DNA of 46,646 nt, taken from Bacteroides sp. (GTDB lineage Bacteria; Bacteroidota; Bacteroidia; Bacteroidales; Muribaculaceae). This document shows, piece by piece, positions 1 through 9,485 of the stretch; the stretch's first letter is position 1, and every line of letters begins with the position of its first letter. The translations under genes and the position numbers were made by a program. The stretch covers positions 1 to 46,646 of the forward strand of contig JAAVEC010000015.1 of assembly GCA_014801485.1 (NCBI GenBank), read 5' to 3'. The notes under the pieces were generated by a model. That model saw nothing but the letters and a program-made list of their open reading frames with translations. It ran no database searches and was not told the origin of the DNA.

Positions 1-1158
1 CGAACCAACGGTGCGGCCACCTTCGCGGATAGCGAAGCGGAGACCCTGGTCGCAAGCTACGGGGTTGATGAGCTCGACGATGATTTCAACGTGGTCGCCG
101 GGCATTACCATTTCAACGCCTTCGGGGAGGGTGATTTCGCCGGTCACGTCAAGGGTGCGGATGTAGAACTGAGGACGATAGTGGTTGTGGAAGGGAGTGT
201 GACGGCCGCCTTCTTCCTTTTTCAGGATGTAGACAGAAGCTTTGAACTTGCTGTGGGGCTTCACAACACCGGGGTGGCAGATAACCATACCACGCTTGAT
301 ATCCTTCTTGTCGATACCACGGAGAAGCAGACCTACGTTGTCGCCGGCTTCGCCCTGATCGAGGAGCTTGCGGAACATTTCCACGCCGGTAACGGTGCTC
401 TTCATGTCGGCGCCAAGGCCCATGATCTGCACTTCGTCGCCCACCTTAACGATACCGGTTTCGATACGACCGGTGGCAACGGTGCCGCGGCCGGTGATCG
501 AGAACACGTCTTCGACAGGCATGAGGAAGGGTTTGTCGACGTCGCGGGGAGGCAGGGGAATCCAGTTGTCCACAGCTTCCATGAGCTCCATAACCTTTGC
601 TTCCCACTCGGGCTCGCCGTTGAGGGCGCCGAGGGCGGAACCGCGGATGATGGGAGTCTCGTCGCCATCGTATTCATAAGCCGAGAGAAGTTCGCGCATT
701 TCCATTTCGACGAGTTCGAGCATCTCTTCGTCGTCTACCATGTCGCACTTGTTGAGGAACACAACGATGCGGGGCACGTTCACCTGACGGGCGAGAAGGA
801 TGTGCTCGCGGGTCTGGGGCATGGGACCGTCGGTGGCAGCAACTACGATGATAGCGCCGTCCATCTGAGCAGCACCGGTAACCATGTTCTTCACATAGTC
901 GGCGTGTCCGGGGCAGTCAACGTGAGCGTAGTGACGGTTTGCGGTCTCGTACTCAACGTGTGCGGTGTTGATGGTAATACCGCGCTCTTTTTCCTCGGGA
1001 GCGTTGTCGATCTGGTCGAAGGACTTAACTTCCGAGAGACCTGCCTTTGCCAGCACAGTGGTGATGGCGGCGGTGAGGGTGGTCTTGCCGTGGTCGACGT
1101 GACCGATGGTGCCGATGTTTACGTGCGGCTTGGTTCTTTCGAATTTCTCTTTAGCCAT
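1..1158 (-). CDS. tuf: Elongation factor Tu, 3' end truncated by window start
   Basis: Reverse complement from ATG at 1158 reads [33 protein letters not shown]...; EF-Tu GHVDHGKT and DCPGHADY motifs; directly downstream of the tRNA cluster as in tufB loci. The ORF track omits it because the frame runs off the edge. Confidence 0.97.
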   Translation of the reverse strand, partial: MAKEKFERTKPHVNIGTIGHVDHGKTTLTAAITTVLAKAGLSEVKSFDQIDNAPEEKERGITINTAHVEYETANRHYAHVDCPGHADYVKNMVTGAAQMDGAIIVVAATDGPMPQTREHILLARQVNVPRIVVFLNKCDMVDDEEMLELVEMEMRELLSAYEYDGDETPIIRGSALGALNGEPEWEAKVMELMEAVDNWIPLPPRDVDKPFLMPVEDVFSITGRGTVATGRIETGIVKVGDEVQIMGLGADMKSTVTGVEMFRKLLDQGEAGDNVGLLLRGIDKKDIKRGMVICHPGVVKPHSKFKASVYILKKEEGGRHTPFHNHYRPQFYIRTLDVTGEITLPEGVEMVMPGDHVEIIVELINPVACDQGLRFAIREGGRTVGS

Positions 1159-1248
1159 AACTTTTGCTGTTATATTTGGTTTTTAATGATTGATTCTAAC
1201 AATTAGCCTCGATAACGAAAAGACGCTACCGTGGCTACCCGTTTTAGA

Positions 1249-1320
<72 letters not shown>

Positions 1321-1349
1321 TTGTGTTCTGTGCAGTATCTATCTTTAGA

Positions 1350-1421
1350 GCGGAAGACGGGGCTCAAACCCGCGACCCTCAGCTTGGAAGGCTGATGCTC
1401 TATCGACTGAGCTACTTCCGC
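1350..1421 (-). tRNA. tRNA-Gly (TCC)
   Basis: 72 nt cloverleaf on minus strand: GCGGAAG...CTTCCGC acceptor, anticodon loop CTTCCAA, GGTTTGAGCCC T arm. Confidence 0.93.
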
Positions 1422-1436
1422 AGCAGTAATGTTTTG

Positions 1437-1519
1437 TGGGCGAAGATGGATTCGAACCACCGAAGGTAAAAACCAGCAGATTTACAGTCTGCCCCATTTG
1501 GCCACTCTGGTATTCGCCC
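1437..1519 (-). tRNA. tRNA-Tyr (GTA)
   Basis: 83 nt with long variable arm; GGGCGAA...TTCGCCC acceptor; anticodon GTA in CAGACTGTAAATCTG; GGTTCGAATCC T arm. Confidence 0.93.
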
Positions 1520-1553
1520 GTATATAGCGTATTTGCTTATATCTTTATTAAAG

Positions 1554-1627
1554 AGCCTCTTGTCGGATTCGAACCAACGACCCCGAGATTACAAATCACG
1601 TGCTCTGGCCAACTGAGCTAAAGAGGC
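1554..1627 (-). tRNA. tRNA-Thr (TGT)
   Basis: 74 nt; GCCTCTT...AAGAGGC acceptor; anticodon loop TTTGTAA; GGTTCGAATCC T arm. Confidence 0.9.
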
Positions 1628-1680
1628 GTTTTCAAGTTTCTCTTGCTTCGGAGGGGCGGCTTATCCCTCGTTTGCGGTTG

Positions 1681-1710
1681 CAAAGTTAAGGCAAAAAAAT
1701 GAACTGACAA
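1681..1710 (-). promoter_or_regulatory. Bacteroidetes-type promoter of the tRNA-tuf cluster
   Basis: Minus strand TTG (1708-1710), N19, TAACTTTG (1681-1688); matches -33 TTG / -7 TAnnTTTG. Confidence 0.75.
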
Positions 1711-1801
1711 AACTTTCGGACGAAAAAATTAGTGAAATTCTTTAAATTTTATCCTTTTTAATTGAGCTATAGGCGATTGCGCGTAAAACTTTTTTCTTCT
1801 A

Positions 1802-1833
1802 TTGTTGTGTTCCGATTTTTTTTGCTAACTTTG
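1802..1833 (+). promoter_or_regulatory. Promoter of M16 peptidase gene
   Basis: TTG (1802-1804), N21, TAACTTTG (1826-1833). Confidence 0.65.
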
Positions 1834-1934
1834 CCCCGTGCTACGCACATATAATAATATAGCCGAAGAAAAAGCACGGCTATATTATGCGCAGCCAAAA
1901 TAGCGCCACATACATCATAATCCAATCATACAAA

Positions 1935-4847
1935 ATGTTGAAAAAGCAACTTTTTTCCCTGCTGGGCTTCGCTCTGACGTGCGTGGCCGGCGCATCCGGA
2001 GCCGAGCGCTACGCCTACGACAGCATCCCCGGTGACCCGCTGCACACGCGGGCCTACACCCTGCCCAACGGCCTGAAGCTGTTCATGACCGTGAACCGCG
2101 ACGAGCCCCGAATCCAGACCTACATCGCCGTGCGCGTGGGCGGCAAGAACGACCCGGCCGAAACCACCGGCCTGGCCCACTACTTCGAGCACCTGATGTT
2201 TAAGGGCACAGAGCAATTCGGCACCACCGACTACGCCGCCGAGAAGCCTATGCTCGACCGCATCGAGCAGCTCTTCGAGACCTACCGCCACACCACCGAC
2301 AGCCTCGAACGCAAAGCCATCTACCGCGAGATCGACTCCATCAGCTACCAGGCATCGCTCGTGGCCATCCCCAACGAATACGACAAGCTGATGACCGCCA
2401 TCGGCGCCAACGGCACGAATGCCTACACCACCTACGACGCCACATGCTACGTGGAAGACATCCCCAGCAACCAGATCGAAAACTGGGCACGCATCCAGGC
2501 CGACCGCTTCGAGCATCCCGTGATACGCGGTTTCCACACCGAGCTCGAAACCATCTATGAGGAGAAAAACATGAGCCTCACGCGCGACAGCCGCAAGCTG
2601 AACGAGGCCATGCTCACCGCCCTCTTCCCCTCCCACCCCTACGGCACCCAGACCGTGCTGGGCACGCAGGAGCAGCTCAAGAACCCCTCGATCACAAACG
2701 TGAAGAACTACCACAAGCAGTGGTACGTGCCCAACAACATGGCCATCTGCCTGAGCGGCGACTTCGACCCCGACGAGATGGTGGACGTGATCACCAAATA
2801 CTTCGGCCACCTCAAGCCCAACCCCTCCATGCCCGTGCTCGAAATCAAGCCCGAGCAGCCCATCACGGCGCCCATCGAGCGCGAGGTGTTCGGTCCCGAG
2901 GCCGAACGCATCTATCTGGCCTGGCGCATTCCCGCCGCCGCACACGACGACATGCCCGCGCTGAAAGTGCTCTCGCAGGTGCTCAGCAACAACAACTGCG
3001 GCCTTATCGACGTGGACATCAACCTGGCCCAGACCATGCTGGGCGCAGGCGCCGGCCTCTACAGCATGGCCGACCAGGGCGCGCTCATGATCATAGGCAT
3101 GCCCAAGCCCGGACAGACACTCGACCAGGTGCGCGAACTGCTCATCGCCGAGGTGCAGAAACTGCTCGACGGCGATTTCGACGAGAGCCTCGTAAAGGCC
3201 ATCGCCGCCAATGAGAAGCTCGACCAGCAGCGCGCCCTCGAAAGCAACGAAGCGCGTGCCGACATCTACGTGGACGCATTCGTCAACGGCGAGACCCTGG
3301 CCGACGTGGTGAAAGACTTCGACGCATTCGACAACATCACCAAGGACGACGTGCTGGCCGCCGCCCGCCGCTACCTGGGCACCACCAACTACGCCGCCAT
3401 CTACAAGCGCCAGGGCGAAGACCCCACCATCGTGAAGCTGCCCAAGCCCGAACTCACACCCATCGCCACAAACCGCGACGCCAGCAGCGCCTTCCTGCAG
3501 GAAATCGCAAGCTCGAAGGTGGAGCCCATCGAGCCCGTGTTTGTCGACTTCGACCACGACATCACCCGCCTCACCGCCAAGCAGGACACCGAGGTGCTCT
3601 ACACCCACAACAACTCCAACGACCTCTTCTCCCTCATATATATATATGATAAGGGCACCGGCCACGACCTCAACCTCTCGATGGCCGACGTGCTGAGCAT
3701 CGCCGGCACACGCTCGATGACTCCCGAGCAGGTGGCACGCGCTTTCTACGACCTCGCCTGCAGCTACCGCGTGGTGCCCGGACCGCGACGCACCTACGTG
3801 GTGCTCGAAGGCCTCAGCGAAAACATGCTCAAGGCCATGAACCTCTACGAAACCCTCATCGAGGAGGCCACCGTGAGCCCCGAGGCATGGAGCAGCCTGA
3901 TGGACCGCACAGAGCAGAGCCGCATCAACGCCAAGAGCAACCAGTCGCACAACTTCAGCCGCCTGTCGCAGTATGCGATGTACGGCCCCCGCAACTCCTC
4001 CAACACCGTGCTCGATATCGACTCGCTGCGCGCCGCCGGCCCCGCCGCCTCGCTTGAGGCCATCCGCGACCTGCGCAACCTCAAATACCGCACCATCTAC
4101 TACGGCACCCACACGCCCGACGAAGTGACAGAGGCCATCAACGACCTCCACATCACCGGCGAGACCCTGGCCGACGCACCCGCCGCCAACCCCTACCCCA
4201 TGCAGCTCACGCCCGAGACTATCGTGCTCGTGGCCCCCTACGACGCCAAGCAGCTCTACATGCGCATGGTGAGCAACCGCGGCGAGAAGTACGACCCCGA
4301 GACAGAGCCCACCGTGGCCCTCTACAACGAATACTTCGGAGGCGGCATGAACAGCATCGTATTCCAGGAAATGCGCGAGAGCCGCTCGCTGGCCTACTCG
4401 GCCTGGGCCTACTTGAACTCGCCCTCGCGCCTCGACGAGCCCTACCTCTACGTGACGATGATCGCCACCCAGAACGACAAGATGGCAGATGCCATTGAAG
4501 CCTTCGACGAGATCATCAACCGGATGCCCCGCAGCGAAGCCGCCTTCGAGCTGGCCAAGCAGGGCCTCGACAGTCGCATCCGCACCGAGCGCACTATCAA
4601 GGACAACATAGCCTGGGCCTACATCAACGCCCGCCAGCTGGGCCTTGACTCCGACCCCCGCCGCGCCATTTTTGAAAAGGTGCCCACCCTCACGCTCGAC
4701 GATATCGAGGCCTATCAGAAGGCCAACGTGGCCGGCCGCACCTACATATATGCCATCCTGGGCGACCCCAACGACCTCGATATGGACGCCCTGAGCAAGC
4801 TGGGCCGCGTGGTGCTCCTCACCACCGAAGACATCTTCGGCTACTAA
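1935..4847 (+). CDS. M16 (insulinase/pitrilysin) family zinc peptidase, secreted
   Basis: HYFEH (HxxEH) zinc motif in TTGLAHYFEHLMFKGT; two-lobed M16 organisation; signal peptide MLKKQLFSLLGFALTCVAGASG favours ATG 1935 over 1887. Confidence 0.93.
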   Translation: MLKKQLFSLLGFALTCVAGASGAERYAYDSIPGDPLHTRAYTLPNGLKLFMTVNRDEPRIQTYIAVRVGGKNDPAETTGLAHYFEHLMFKGTEQFGTTDYAAEKPMLDRIEQLFETYRHTTDSLERKAIYREIDSISYQASLVAIPNEYDKLMTAIGANGTNAYTTYDATCYVEDIPSNQIENWARIQADRFEHPVIRGFHTELETIYEEKNMSLTRDSRKLNEAMLTALFPSHPYGTQTVLGTQEQLKNPSITNVKNYHKQWYVPNNMAICLSGDFDPDEMVDVITKYFGHLKPNPSMPVLEIKPEQPITAPIEREVFGPEAERIYLAWRIPAAAHDDMPALKVLSQVLSNNNCGLIDVDINLAQTMLGAGAGLYSMADQGALMIIGMPKPGQTLDQVRELLIAEVQKLLDGDFDESLVKAIAANEKLDQQRALESNEARADIYVDAFVNGETLADVVKDFDAFDNITKDDVLAAARRYLGTTNYAAIYKRQGEDPTIVKLPKPELTPIATNRDASSAFLQEIASSKVEPIEPVFVDFDHDITRLTAKQDTEVLYTHNNSNDLFSLIYIYDKGTGHDLNLSMADVLSIAGTRSMTPEQVARAFYDLACSYRVVPGPRRTYVVLEGLSENMLKAMNLYETLIEEATVSPEAWSSLMDRTEQSRINAKSNQSHNFSRLSQYAMYGPRNSSNTVLDIDSLRAAGPAASLEAIRDLRNLKYRTIYYGTHTPDEVTEAINDLHITGETLADAPAANPYPMQLTPETIVLVAPYDAKQLYMRMVSNRGEKYDPETEPTVALYNEYFGGGMNSIVFQEMRESRSLAYSAWAYLNSPSRLDEPYLYVTMIATQNDKMADAIEAFDEIINRMPRSEAAFELAKQGLDSRIRTERTIKDNIAWAYINARQLGLDSDPRRAIFEKVPTLTLDDIEAYQKANVAGRTYIYAILGDPNDLDMDALSKLGRVVLLTTEDIFGY

Positions 4848-4870
4848 GCCACCGCCGCCGGCGCCGCCGA

Positions 4871-4885
4871 CTGACAAAATGTCAG
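4871..4885. promoter_or_regulatory. Perfect inverted repeat CTGACAAAATGTCAG upstream of dnaK
   Basis: CTGAC-aaaat-GTCAG read directly; 113 nt before the dnaK start. Confidence 0.5.
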
Positions 4886-4900
4886 CCGCCACATTCCACG

Positions 4901-4932
4901 AATCCCGTGTCAAACCTTTTTGGCACGGGATT
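4901..4932. terminator. Hairpin between M16 peptidase and dnaK, possible terminator
   Basis: AATCCCGTG...CACGGGATT 9 bp stem, only a weak T tract. Confidence 0.45.
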
Positions 4933-4997
4933 TGTTATATTATTGCAAAACCAAACAAACAAGTATATCAACTAAAATATAAAAACAGCATAAAATT

Positions 4998-6899
4998 ATG
5001 GGAAAAATCATTGGCATCGACCTGGGAACCACCAATTCCTGCGTCGCAGTTCTTGAAGGTAAAGACCCCGTTGTGATACCCAACGCCGAAGGTCGCAACA
5101 CCACTCCTTCCGTCGTGGCATTCGTCGACGGCGGCGAACGCAAGGTGGGCGAGCCCGCCAAGCGTCAGGCTATCACCAACCCCAAGCGCACCATCTACTC
5201 CATCAAGCGCTTCATGGGCGAAACCTACGATCAGGTGAAAAACGAAATCGAGCGCGTGCCCTACAAAGTGGTGCGCGGCGACAACAATACCCCCCGCATC
5301 GACATCGACGGCCGCGAATACACCCCGCAGGAAATTTCGGCCATGATTCTTCAGAAGATGAAGAAGACCGCCGAAGACTTCCTCGGCGAAAGCGTGAGCG
5401 AGGCCGTGATCACCGTGCCCGCCTACTTCAACGACTCGCAGCGACAGGCCACCAAGGAAGCCGGCGAAATCGCAGGCCTCACCGTGAAGCGTATCGTGAA
5501 CGAGCCCACCGCCGCTGCCCTGGCCTACGGCCTCGACAAGAGCGACAAGGAGCAGAAAATCGCCGTCTTCGACCTCGGCGGCGGCACATTCGATATCTCC
5601 ATCCTGGAGCTGGGCGACGGCGTGTTTGAGGTGAAGAGCACCAACGGCGACACCCACCTGGGCGGCGACGACTTCGACCACGTGATCATCGACTGGCTGG
5701 CCGACGAATTCCTCAAGGACGAGGGCGTGGACCTGCGCAAGGATCCTATGGCTCTCCAGCGCCTCAAGGAAGCTGCCGAAAAAGCCAAGATCGAGCTTTC
5801 CAGCACCACCAGCACCGAAATCAACCTGCCCTACATCATGCCCGTGAACGGTGTGCCCAAGCACCTGGTGAAGACCCTCACCCGCGCCAAATTCGAGCAG
5901 CTGGCCGATAAACTCATCCACGCCACCATCAAGCCTTGCGAAGACGCCCTGCGCGATGCAGGCCTCAGCGCCAAGGATATCGACGAGGTGATCCTCGTGG
6001 GCGGTTCCACCCGTATTCCCGCCATCCAGAAGGTGGTGACCGACTTCTTCGGCAAGCAGCCCAACAAGAGCGTGAACCCCGACGAGGTTGTGGCCGTGGG
6101 CGCAGCAATCCAGGGCGGCGTGCTCAGCGGCGACGTCAAAGACGTGCTTCTGCTCGACGTCGTGCCCCTGAGCGTGGGCATCGAGACCCTGGGCGGCGTG
6201 ATGACCAAGCTCATCGAAGCCAACACCACCATCCCCACCCGCAAGAGCGAGACCTTCTCCACCGCGGCCGACAATCAGCCCAGCGTTGAAATCAACGTGC
6301 TCCAGGGCGAGCGACCCATGGCCAAGGACGACAAGCTCCTGGGCAAGTTCCACCTCGACGGCATCGCTCCCGCACCCCGCGGTATCCCTCAGATCGAAGT
6401 TACCTTCGAGATCGACGCCAACGGTATTCTCAACGTGAGCGCCAAGGATAAGGCCACCGGCAAGGAGCAGAGCATCCGCATCGAGGCTTCCAGCGGCCTC
6501 ACCGACGCCGAAATCAAGCGCATGAAGGAAGAGGCCGAGGCCAACGCCGCTGCCGACGCCAAGGAGAAGGAGCGCGTGGACAAGCTCAACCAGGCCGACG
6601 CCATCGTGTTCCAGACCGAGAAGCAGCTGAGCGAGCTGGGCGACAAGATCCCCGCCGACAAGAAAGCTGCCATCCAGGCCGCAGTGGACAAGCTCAAGGA
6701 AGCCCACAAGAATCAGGATGTGGACGCCATCGAGCCCGCCATCAAGGAAATCGAAACCCGCTTCGGCGAGGCACAGCAGGATATCCTCAATGCCCAGGCT
6801 CAGGCCCAGGCAGGCGCCAACCCCGGCGCAGGTGCAGCTCCCTCGCAGGATGCCGGCGGCGACCACGTGACCGACGTAGACTTCGAGGAAGTGAAATAA
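4998..6899 (+). CDS. dnaK: Molecular chaperone DnaK (Hsp70)
   Basis: [49 protein letters not shown]; full length 633 aa. Confidence 0.99.
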   Translation: MGKIIGIDLGTTNSCVAVLEGKDPVVIPNAEGRNTTPSVVAFVDGGERKVGEPAKRQAITNPKRTIYSIKRFMGETYDQVKNEIERVPYKVVRGDNNTPRIDIDGREYTPQEISAMILQKMKKTAEDFLGESVSEAVITVPAYFNDSQRQATKEAGEIAGLTVKRIVNEPTAAALAYGLDKSDKEQKIAVFDLGGGTFDISILELGDGVFEVKSTNGDTHLGGDDFDHVIIDWLADEFLKDEGVDLRKDPMALQRLKEAAEKAKIELSSTTSTEINLPYIMPVNGVPKHLVKTLTRAKFEQLADKLIHATIKPCEDALRDAGLSAKDIDEVILVGGSTRIPAIQKVVTDFFGKQPNKSVNPDEVVAVGAAIQGGVLSGDVKDVLLLDVVPLSVGIETLGGVMTKLIEANTTIPTRKSETFSTAADNQPSVEINVLQGERPMAKDDKLLGKFHLDGIAPAPRGIPQIEVTFEIDANGILNVSAKDKATGKEQSIRIEASSGLTDAEIKRMKEEAEANAAADAKEKERVDKLNQADAIVFQTEKQLSELGDKIPADKKAAIQAAVDKLKEAHKNQDVDAIEPAIKEIETRFGEAQQDILNAQAQAQAGANPGAGAAPSQDAGGDHVTDVDFEEVK

Positions 6900-6919
6900 A
6901 TAACTAATATAGCATCAGA

Positions 6920-6952
6920 AAGGTGCGACCCCGAGCCGGGGCCGCACCTTTT
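6920..6952 (+). terminator. Rho-independent terminator after dnaK
   Basis: AAGGTGCGaCCCC-gagcc-GGGGcCGCACCTTTT. Confidence 0.85.
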
Positions 6953-7022
6953 GCGTTGCAGAAGCGCCTGGCGCGCTGTGCCACCTTGCCGGGGCAGGCG
7001 TGGAAGATTTTTGTTAAAGCGC

Positions 7023-7053
7023 TTGCATGGGTCGCACAAAAGCATTAACTTTG
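7023..7053 (+). promoter_or_regulatory. Promoter upstream of secreted protein gene or small RNA
   Basis: TTG (7023-7025), N20, TAACTTTG (7046-7053). Confidence 0.65.
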
Positions 7054-7180
7054 CGGCATGAATCATAGCGCACCCATATCACTCTCCTCTTCGCCCATGG
7101 GCGGACTGCGCTTCGCGATTACCCCCCCCCATTGTAATCGCTTAATAAATAGCCCCTTAAATAAGGTCGAGCATACAAAT

Positions 7181-7223
7181 GCCCCGATTGTGCCCTCCGG
7201 CGCGGTCGGGGCGTCGCCTTTTT
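7181..7223 (+). terminator. Terminator-like hairpin in the 5' leader of the 7283 ORF
   Basis: GCCCCGA...TCGGGGC (7 bp, GC-rich loop) followed by GTCGCCTTTTT. Confidence 0.45.
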
Positions 7224-7282
7224 GCACCCTCTCCTGAACGAAACCAAAAAAACAACAAATCAACCAATATCATCAATTTCTT

Positions 7283-8995
7283 ATGAAAAAACTTCTACTT
7301 TCTCTCCTTCTGTTCCTCGGCGCCGCTGCCGTGGCGCAGGCTCAGGAGCCGGCGACCATGGGTCCTACCGACTTCACAAACTCCAACAACACTGCATACA
7401 CTGCCCAGCGCACCTACACATCTGACATCACCGGCATCAGCTATAAGATCGGCGCGTATATCAACGGCGGAAAATTCCAGCAAAACAAGAGCAAGGGTTG
7501 TTTCTTCGAAATCGTAGACAACCCTAACGGCTATACTATCGACAAGGTTGAGCTTCTTGACGACTCCGGTGCTGCAACAAGCTATTTTACCGGAAAAGCA
7601 AGTGACGAGCATCTGGAAGTAAAGGTGTCTTCTGCAGGTAGTGGCACCGGTTCCATCAGCGGTGGTACTACCATCTCCTATAACGACCAGGCCGGATACT
7701 TTGAGCCTGACAATCTCTACTTCAGCTATTTTGTGACATCGAGTGCCAAGAGCTTTACTTTCTCCGGCATCAGAATCACCTATCAGGCCGCCGGCGACAC
7801 CCGTAAGGAAGTAGTTCTTCAGTACGAGCCCGATGAACTCGTTATTCACCTCGGCGAGGATTTCACTCAGCCTAAACTTGTGGCCTACGTGGATGATGAG
7901 CCTAATGAAGAAGCACTTGCCGAGATTCTTTACTCCAGCGACAACGAAGCCCTTCTGGGCGTTGATGCCGATGGCAACATGACATTCAGCAACAACGTGA
8001 ACGACATCACCGGCCCCGCCGTGATTACTGCTAAGCTCGACGAAAACAGCACCAAATTCAGAAGCTTTACTACCGCCAGCTTCACGCTTCACGTGGTTGA
8101 TCCCTCCGACCCCACAGAAACCATTGATATCATTGCCGATGACTACGAGAATGCTGAAATTGTATCGGATATTACCGACAATCTTGTGACCATCAGCTTT
8201 GCACAGGGCAGTGCCTCTACCCCTGCCACCTACTATTCGGCAGGTACTTCCATCCGCCTCTACAGCGGTGCGCAGATGACTATCTCGGTACCCGATGGCT
8301 TCGCACTTGAAAGCGTCAGCACCACTAACACCGGCAACGCTGTAACTCCCTCCTACGGCACCATGACCACCAGCAACACCTGGGTAGCCCCCGCCGGCGA
8401 CACAAGAAACTCGGTTACTTTCACCGTAGGTTCCACCCCTGGCAAATATCGTGAGCTCAAGAGCTTCGTAGTTCGTTACGAGCATCTTGAAGCTTCTGTA
8501 GCCGGCTTCGAGCACAACGTGCACATGTACGGCAACTCGGCCAAGCTCTACTACACCATCTACATCAACCATCACTGCGACGCTGAGGTCTACGAGGTTG
8601 ACTTCAAGGTGGACGGCGTAAGCCACAAGACCACCGAGCACCAGATCAGCGTGGTTGAGGCTCCCCAGGGTGCCATGATGCGCGTATCGCCTTCCAACTC
8701 CACCACCCACATCGCCAGCGGCTCGATCGAAGCAGCCGACATCAACACCACCGGTGCCTCGAAGGAGCATCAGATTGAGGTGACCGTGGCCCACAACGGC
8801 GAGGTGCTGGATGCTCACACCTACACCACCACCGAAACCAGCGACGGCACCACCGGCATTGAAGAAGTAGCTGCCGATGCAGCCGCAGCCGCCGAATACT
8901 TCACGCTGCAGGGCGTGCGCGTGGCCGAGCCCCAGGCCGGCAACATCTACCTGGTGCGCCGCGCAGGCAAGGTAGTGAAGCAGCTGGTTAAGTAA
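7283..8995 (+). CDS. Secreted/surface protein with Por-secretion-like C-terminal motif, function unknown
   Basis: Signal peptide MKKLLLSLLLFLGAAAVAQAQ; C-terminus YFTLQGVRVAEPQAGNIYLVRRAGKVVKQLVK resembles T9SS type A sorting-like tails. Confidence 0.75.
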   Translation: MKKLLLSLLLFLGAAAVAQAQEPATMGPTDFTNSNNTAYTAQRTYTSDITGISYKIGAYINGGKFQQNKSKGCFFEIVDNPNGYTIDKVELLDDSGAATSYFTGKASDEHLEVKVSSAGSGTGSISGGTTISYNDQAGYFEPDNLYFSYFVTSSAKSFTFSGIRITYQAAGDTRKEVVLQYEPDELVIHLGEDFTQPKLVAYVDDEPNEEALAEILYSSDNEALLGVDADGNMTFSNNVNDITGPAVITAKLDENSTKFRSFTTASFTLHVVDPSDPTETIDIIADDYENAEIVSDITDNLVTISFAQGSASTPATYYSAGTSIRLYSGAQMTISVPDGFALESVSTTNTGNAVTPSYGTMTTSNTWVAPAGDTRNSVTFTVGSTPGKYRELKSFVVRYEHLEASVAGFEHNVHMYGNSAKLYYTIYINHHCDAEVYEVDFKVDGVSHKTTEHQISVVEAPQGAMMRVSPSNSTTHIASGSIEAADINTTGASKEHQIEVTVAHNGEVLDAHTYTTTETSDGTTGIEEVAADAAAAAEYFTLQGVRVAEPQAGNIYLVRRAGKVVKQLVK

Positions 8996-9043
8996 AAAAA
9001 GAGCCAACACCCCGAAAGGGGCCAAGCATATTGTTTATTGATA

Positions 9044-9083
9044 GCGACGTCGTGCACGTGAGTGTACGGCGTCGCGGTGTTTT
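9044..9083 (+). terminator. Terminator-like hairpin 3' of the 7283 ORF
   Basis: GCGACGTCGTGCAC-gtga-GTGTACGGCGTCGC (14 bp with two G-U) followed by GGTGTTTT. Confidence 0.55.
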
Positions 9084-9267
9084 CTGGCGGTTCTTATCGA
9101 ACAATATCGCGCGTAGCCGCAGAGATGATTTGATGCTCTGCGGAAATCGCTGAGCATGAAATAAGTACGGACGCTTTTCCTGGGCGCTTATCGGAAATCT
9201 CGCGCGGAGACGCAGAGATGATTTGATGCTTAGCGGAAATCGCTGAGCATCAAATAAGTACGGACGC
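9080..9267. repeat. Two-copy imperfect direct repeat, period about 93-95 nt
   Basis: GCAGAGATGATTTGATGCT..GCGGAAATCGCTGAGCAT.AAATAAGTACGGACGC occurs at about 9119 and 9211 with shared flanks. Confidence 0.85.
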
Positions 9268-9281
9268 TTTTCAAAGCGTCC
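9262..9281. repeat. REP-like palindrome copy 1
   Basis: GGACGCTTTTCAAAGCGTCC: 9 bp perfect stem, TC loop. Confidence 0.85.
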
Positions 9282-9309
9282 ACCTCTCCGAGGCTATGAA
9301 TGATATTAT

Positions 9310-9455
9310 AGCTTTTGATGGCGTGGACGCTTTGAAAAGCGTCCGTACTGCCTGTCTATCAATCATTTGCCTCTGTGACTTTGAGCTTTTGATGGCGCGG
9401 ACGCTTTTAAAAGCATCCCTACTGCCTGATATTCAATTATTAGCCTCTGCGGCTC
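9310..9455. repeat. Two-copy imperfect direct repeat, period 74 nt, each with a palindrome (9325-9344 and 9399-9418)
   Basis: AGCTTTTGATGGCGnGGACGCTTT.AAAAGC.TCC.TACTGCCTG..TCAAT.ATT.GCCTCTG.G.CT twice. Confidence 0.85.
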
Positions 9456-9485
9456 TGCGCGAGGCCATCCTATAGCCTGGCGCGG

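Noticed and set aside
91-1206. 371-aa plus-strand ORF
   Set aside because: Antisense of tuf.
1926-4913. 995-aa open frame antisense to the M16 peptidase
   Set aside because: Same artefact; the sense frame has signal peptide, HxxEH motif and full family architecture.
5936-6289. ORFs in alternative frames within dnaK and other high-GC genes
   Set aside because: Arg/Pro/His-rich out-of-frame readings of strongly coding sequence.
4968-6866. 632-aa open frame antisense to dnaK
   Set aside because: Antisense ORF produced by strong codon bias; composition (G/H/V/L-rich, no motifs) is typical of shadow frames and the sense product is certain.
7295-9025. 576-aa antisense ORF over the secreted protein gene
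   Set aside because: Shadow frame; the sense ORF has a signal peptide and family-like C-terminus.
9080-9460. CRISPR array
   Set aside because: Repeats are few, of two different periods (about 94 and 74), diverged along the whole unit without constant repeat/variable spacer structure, and no cas genes are near.
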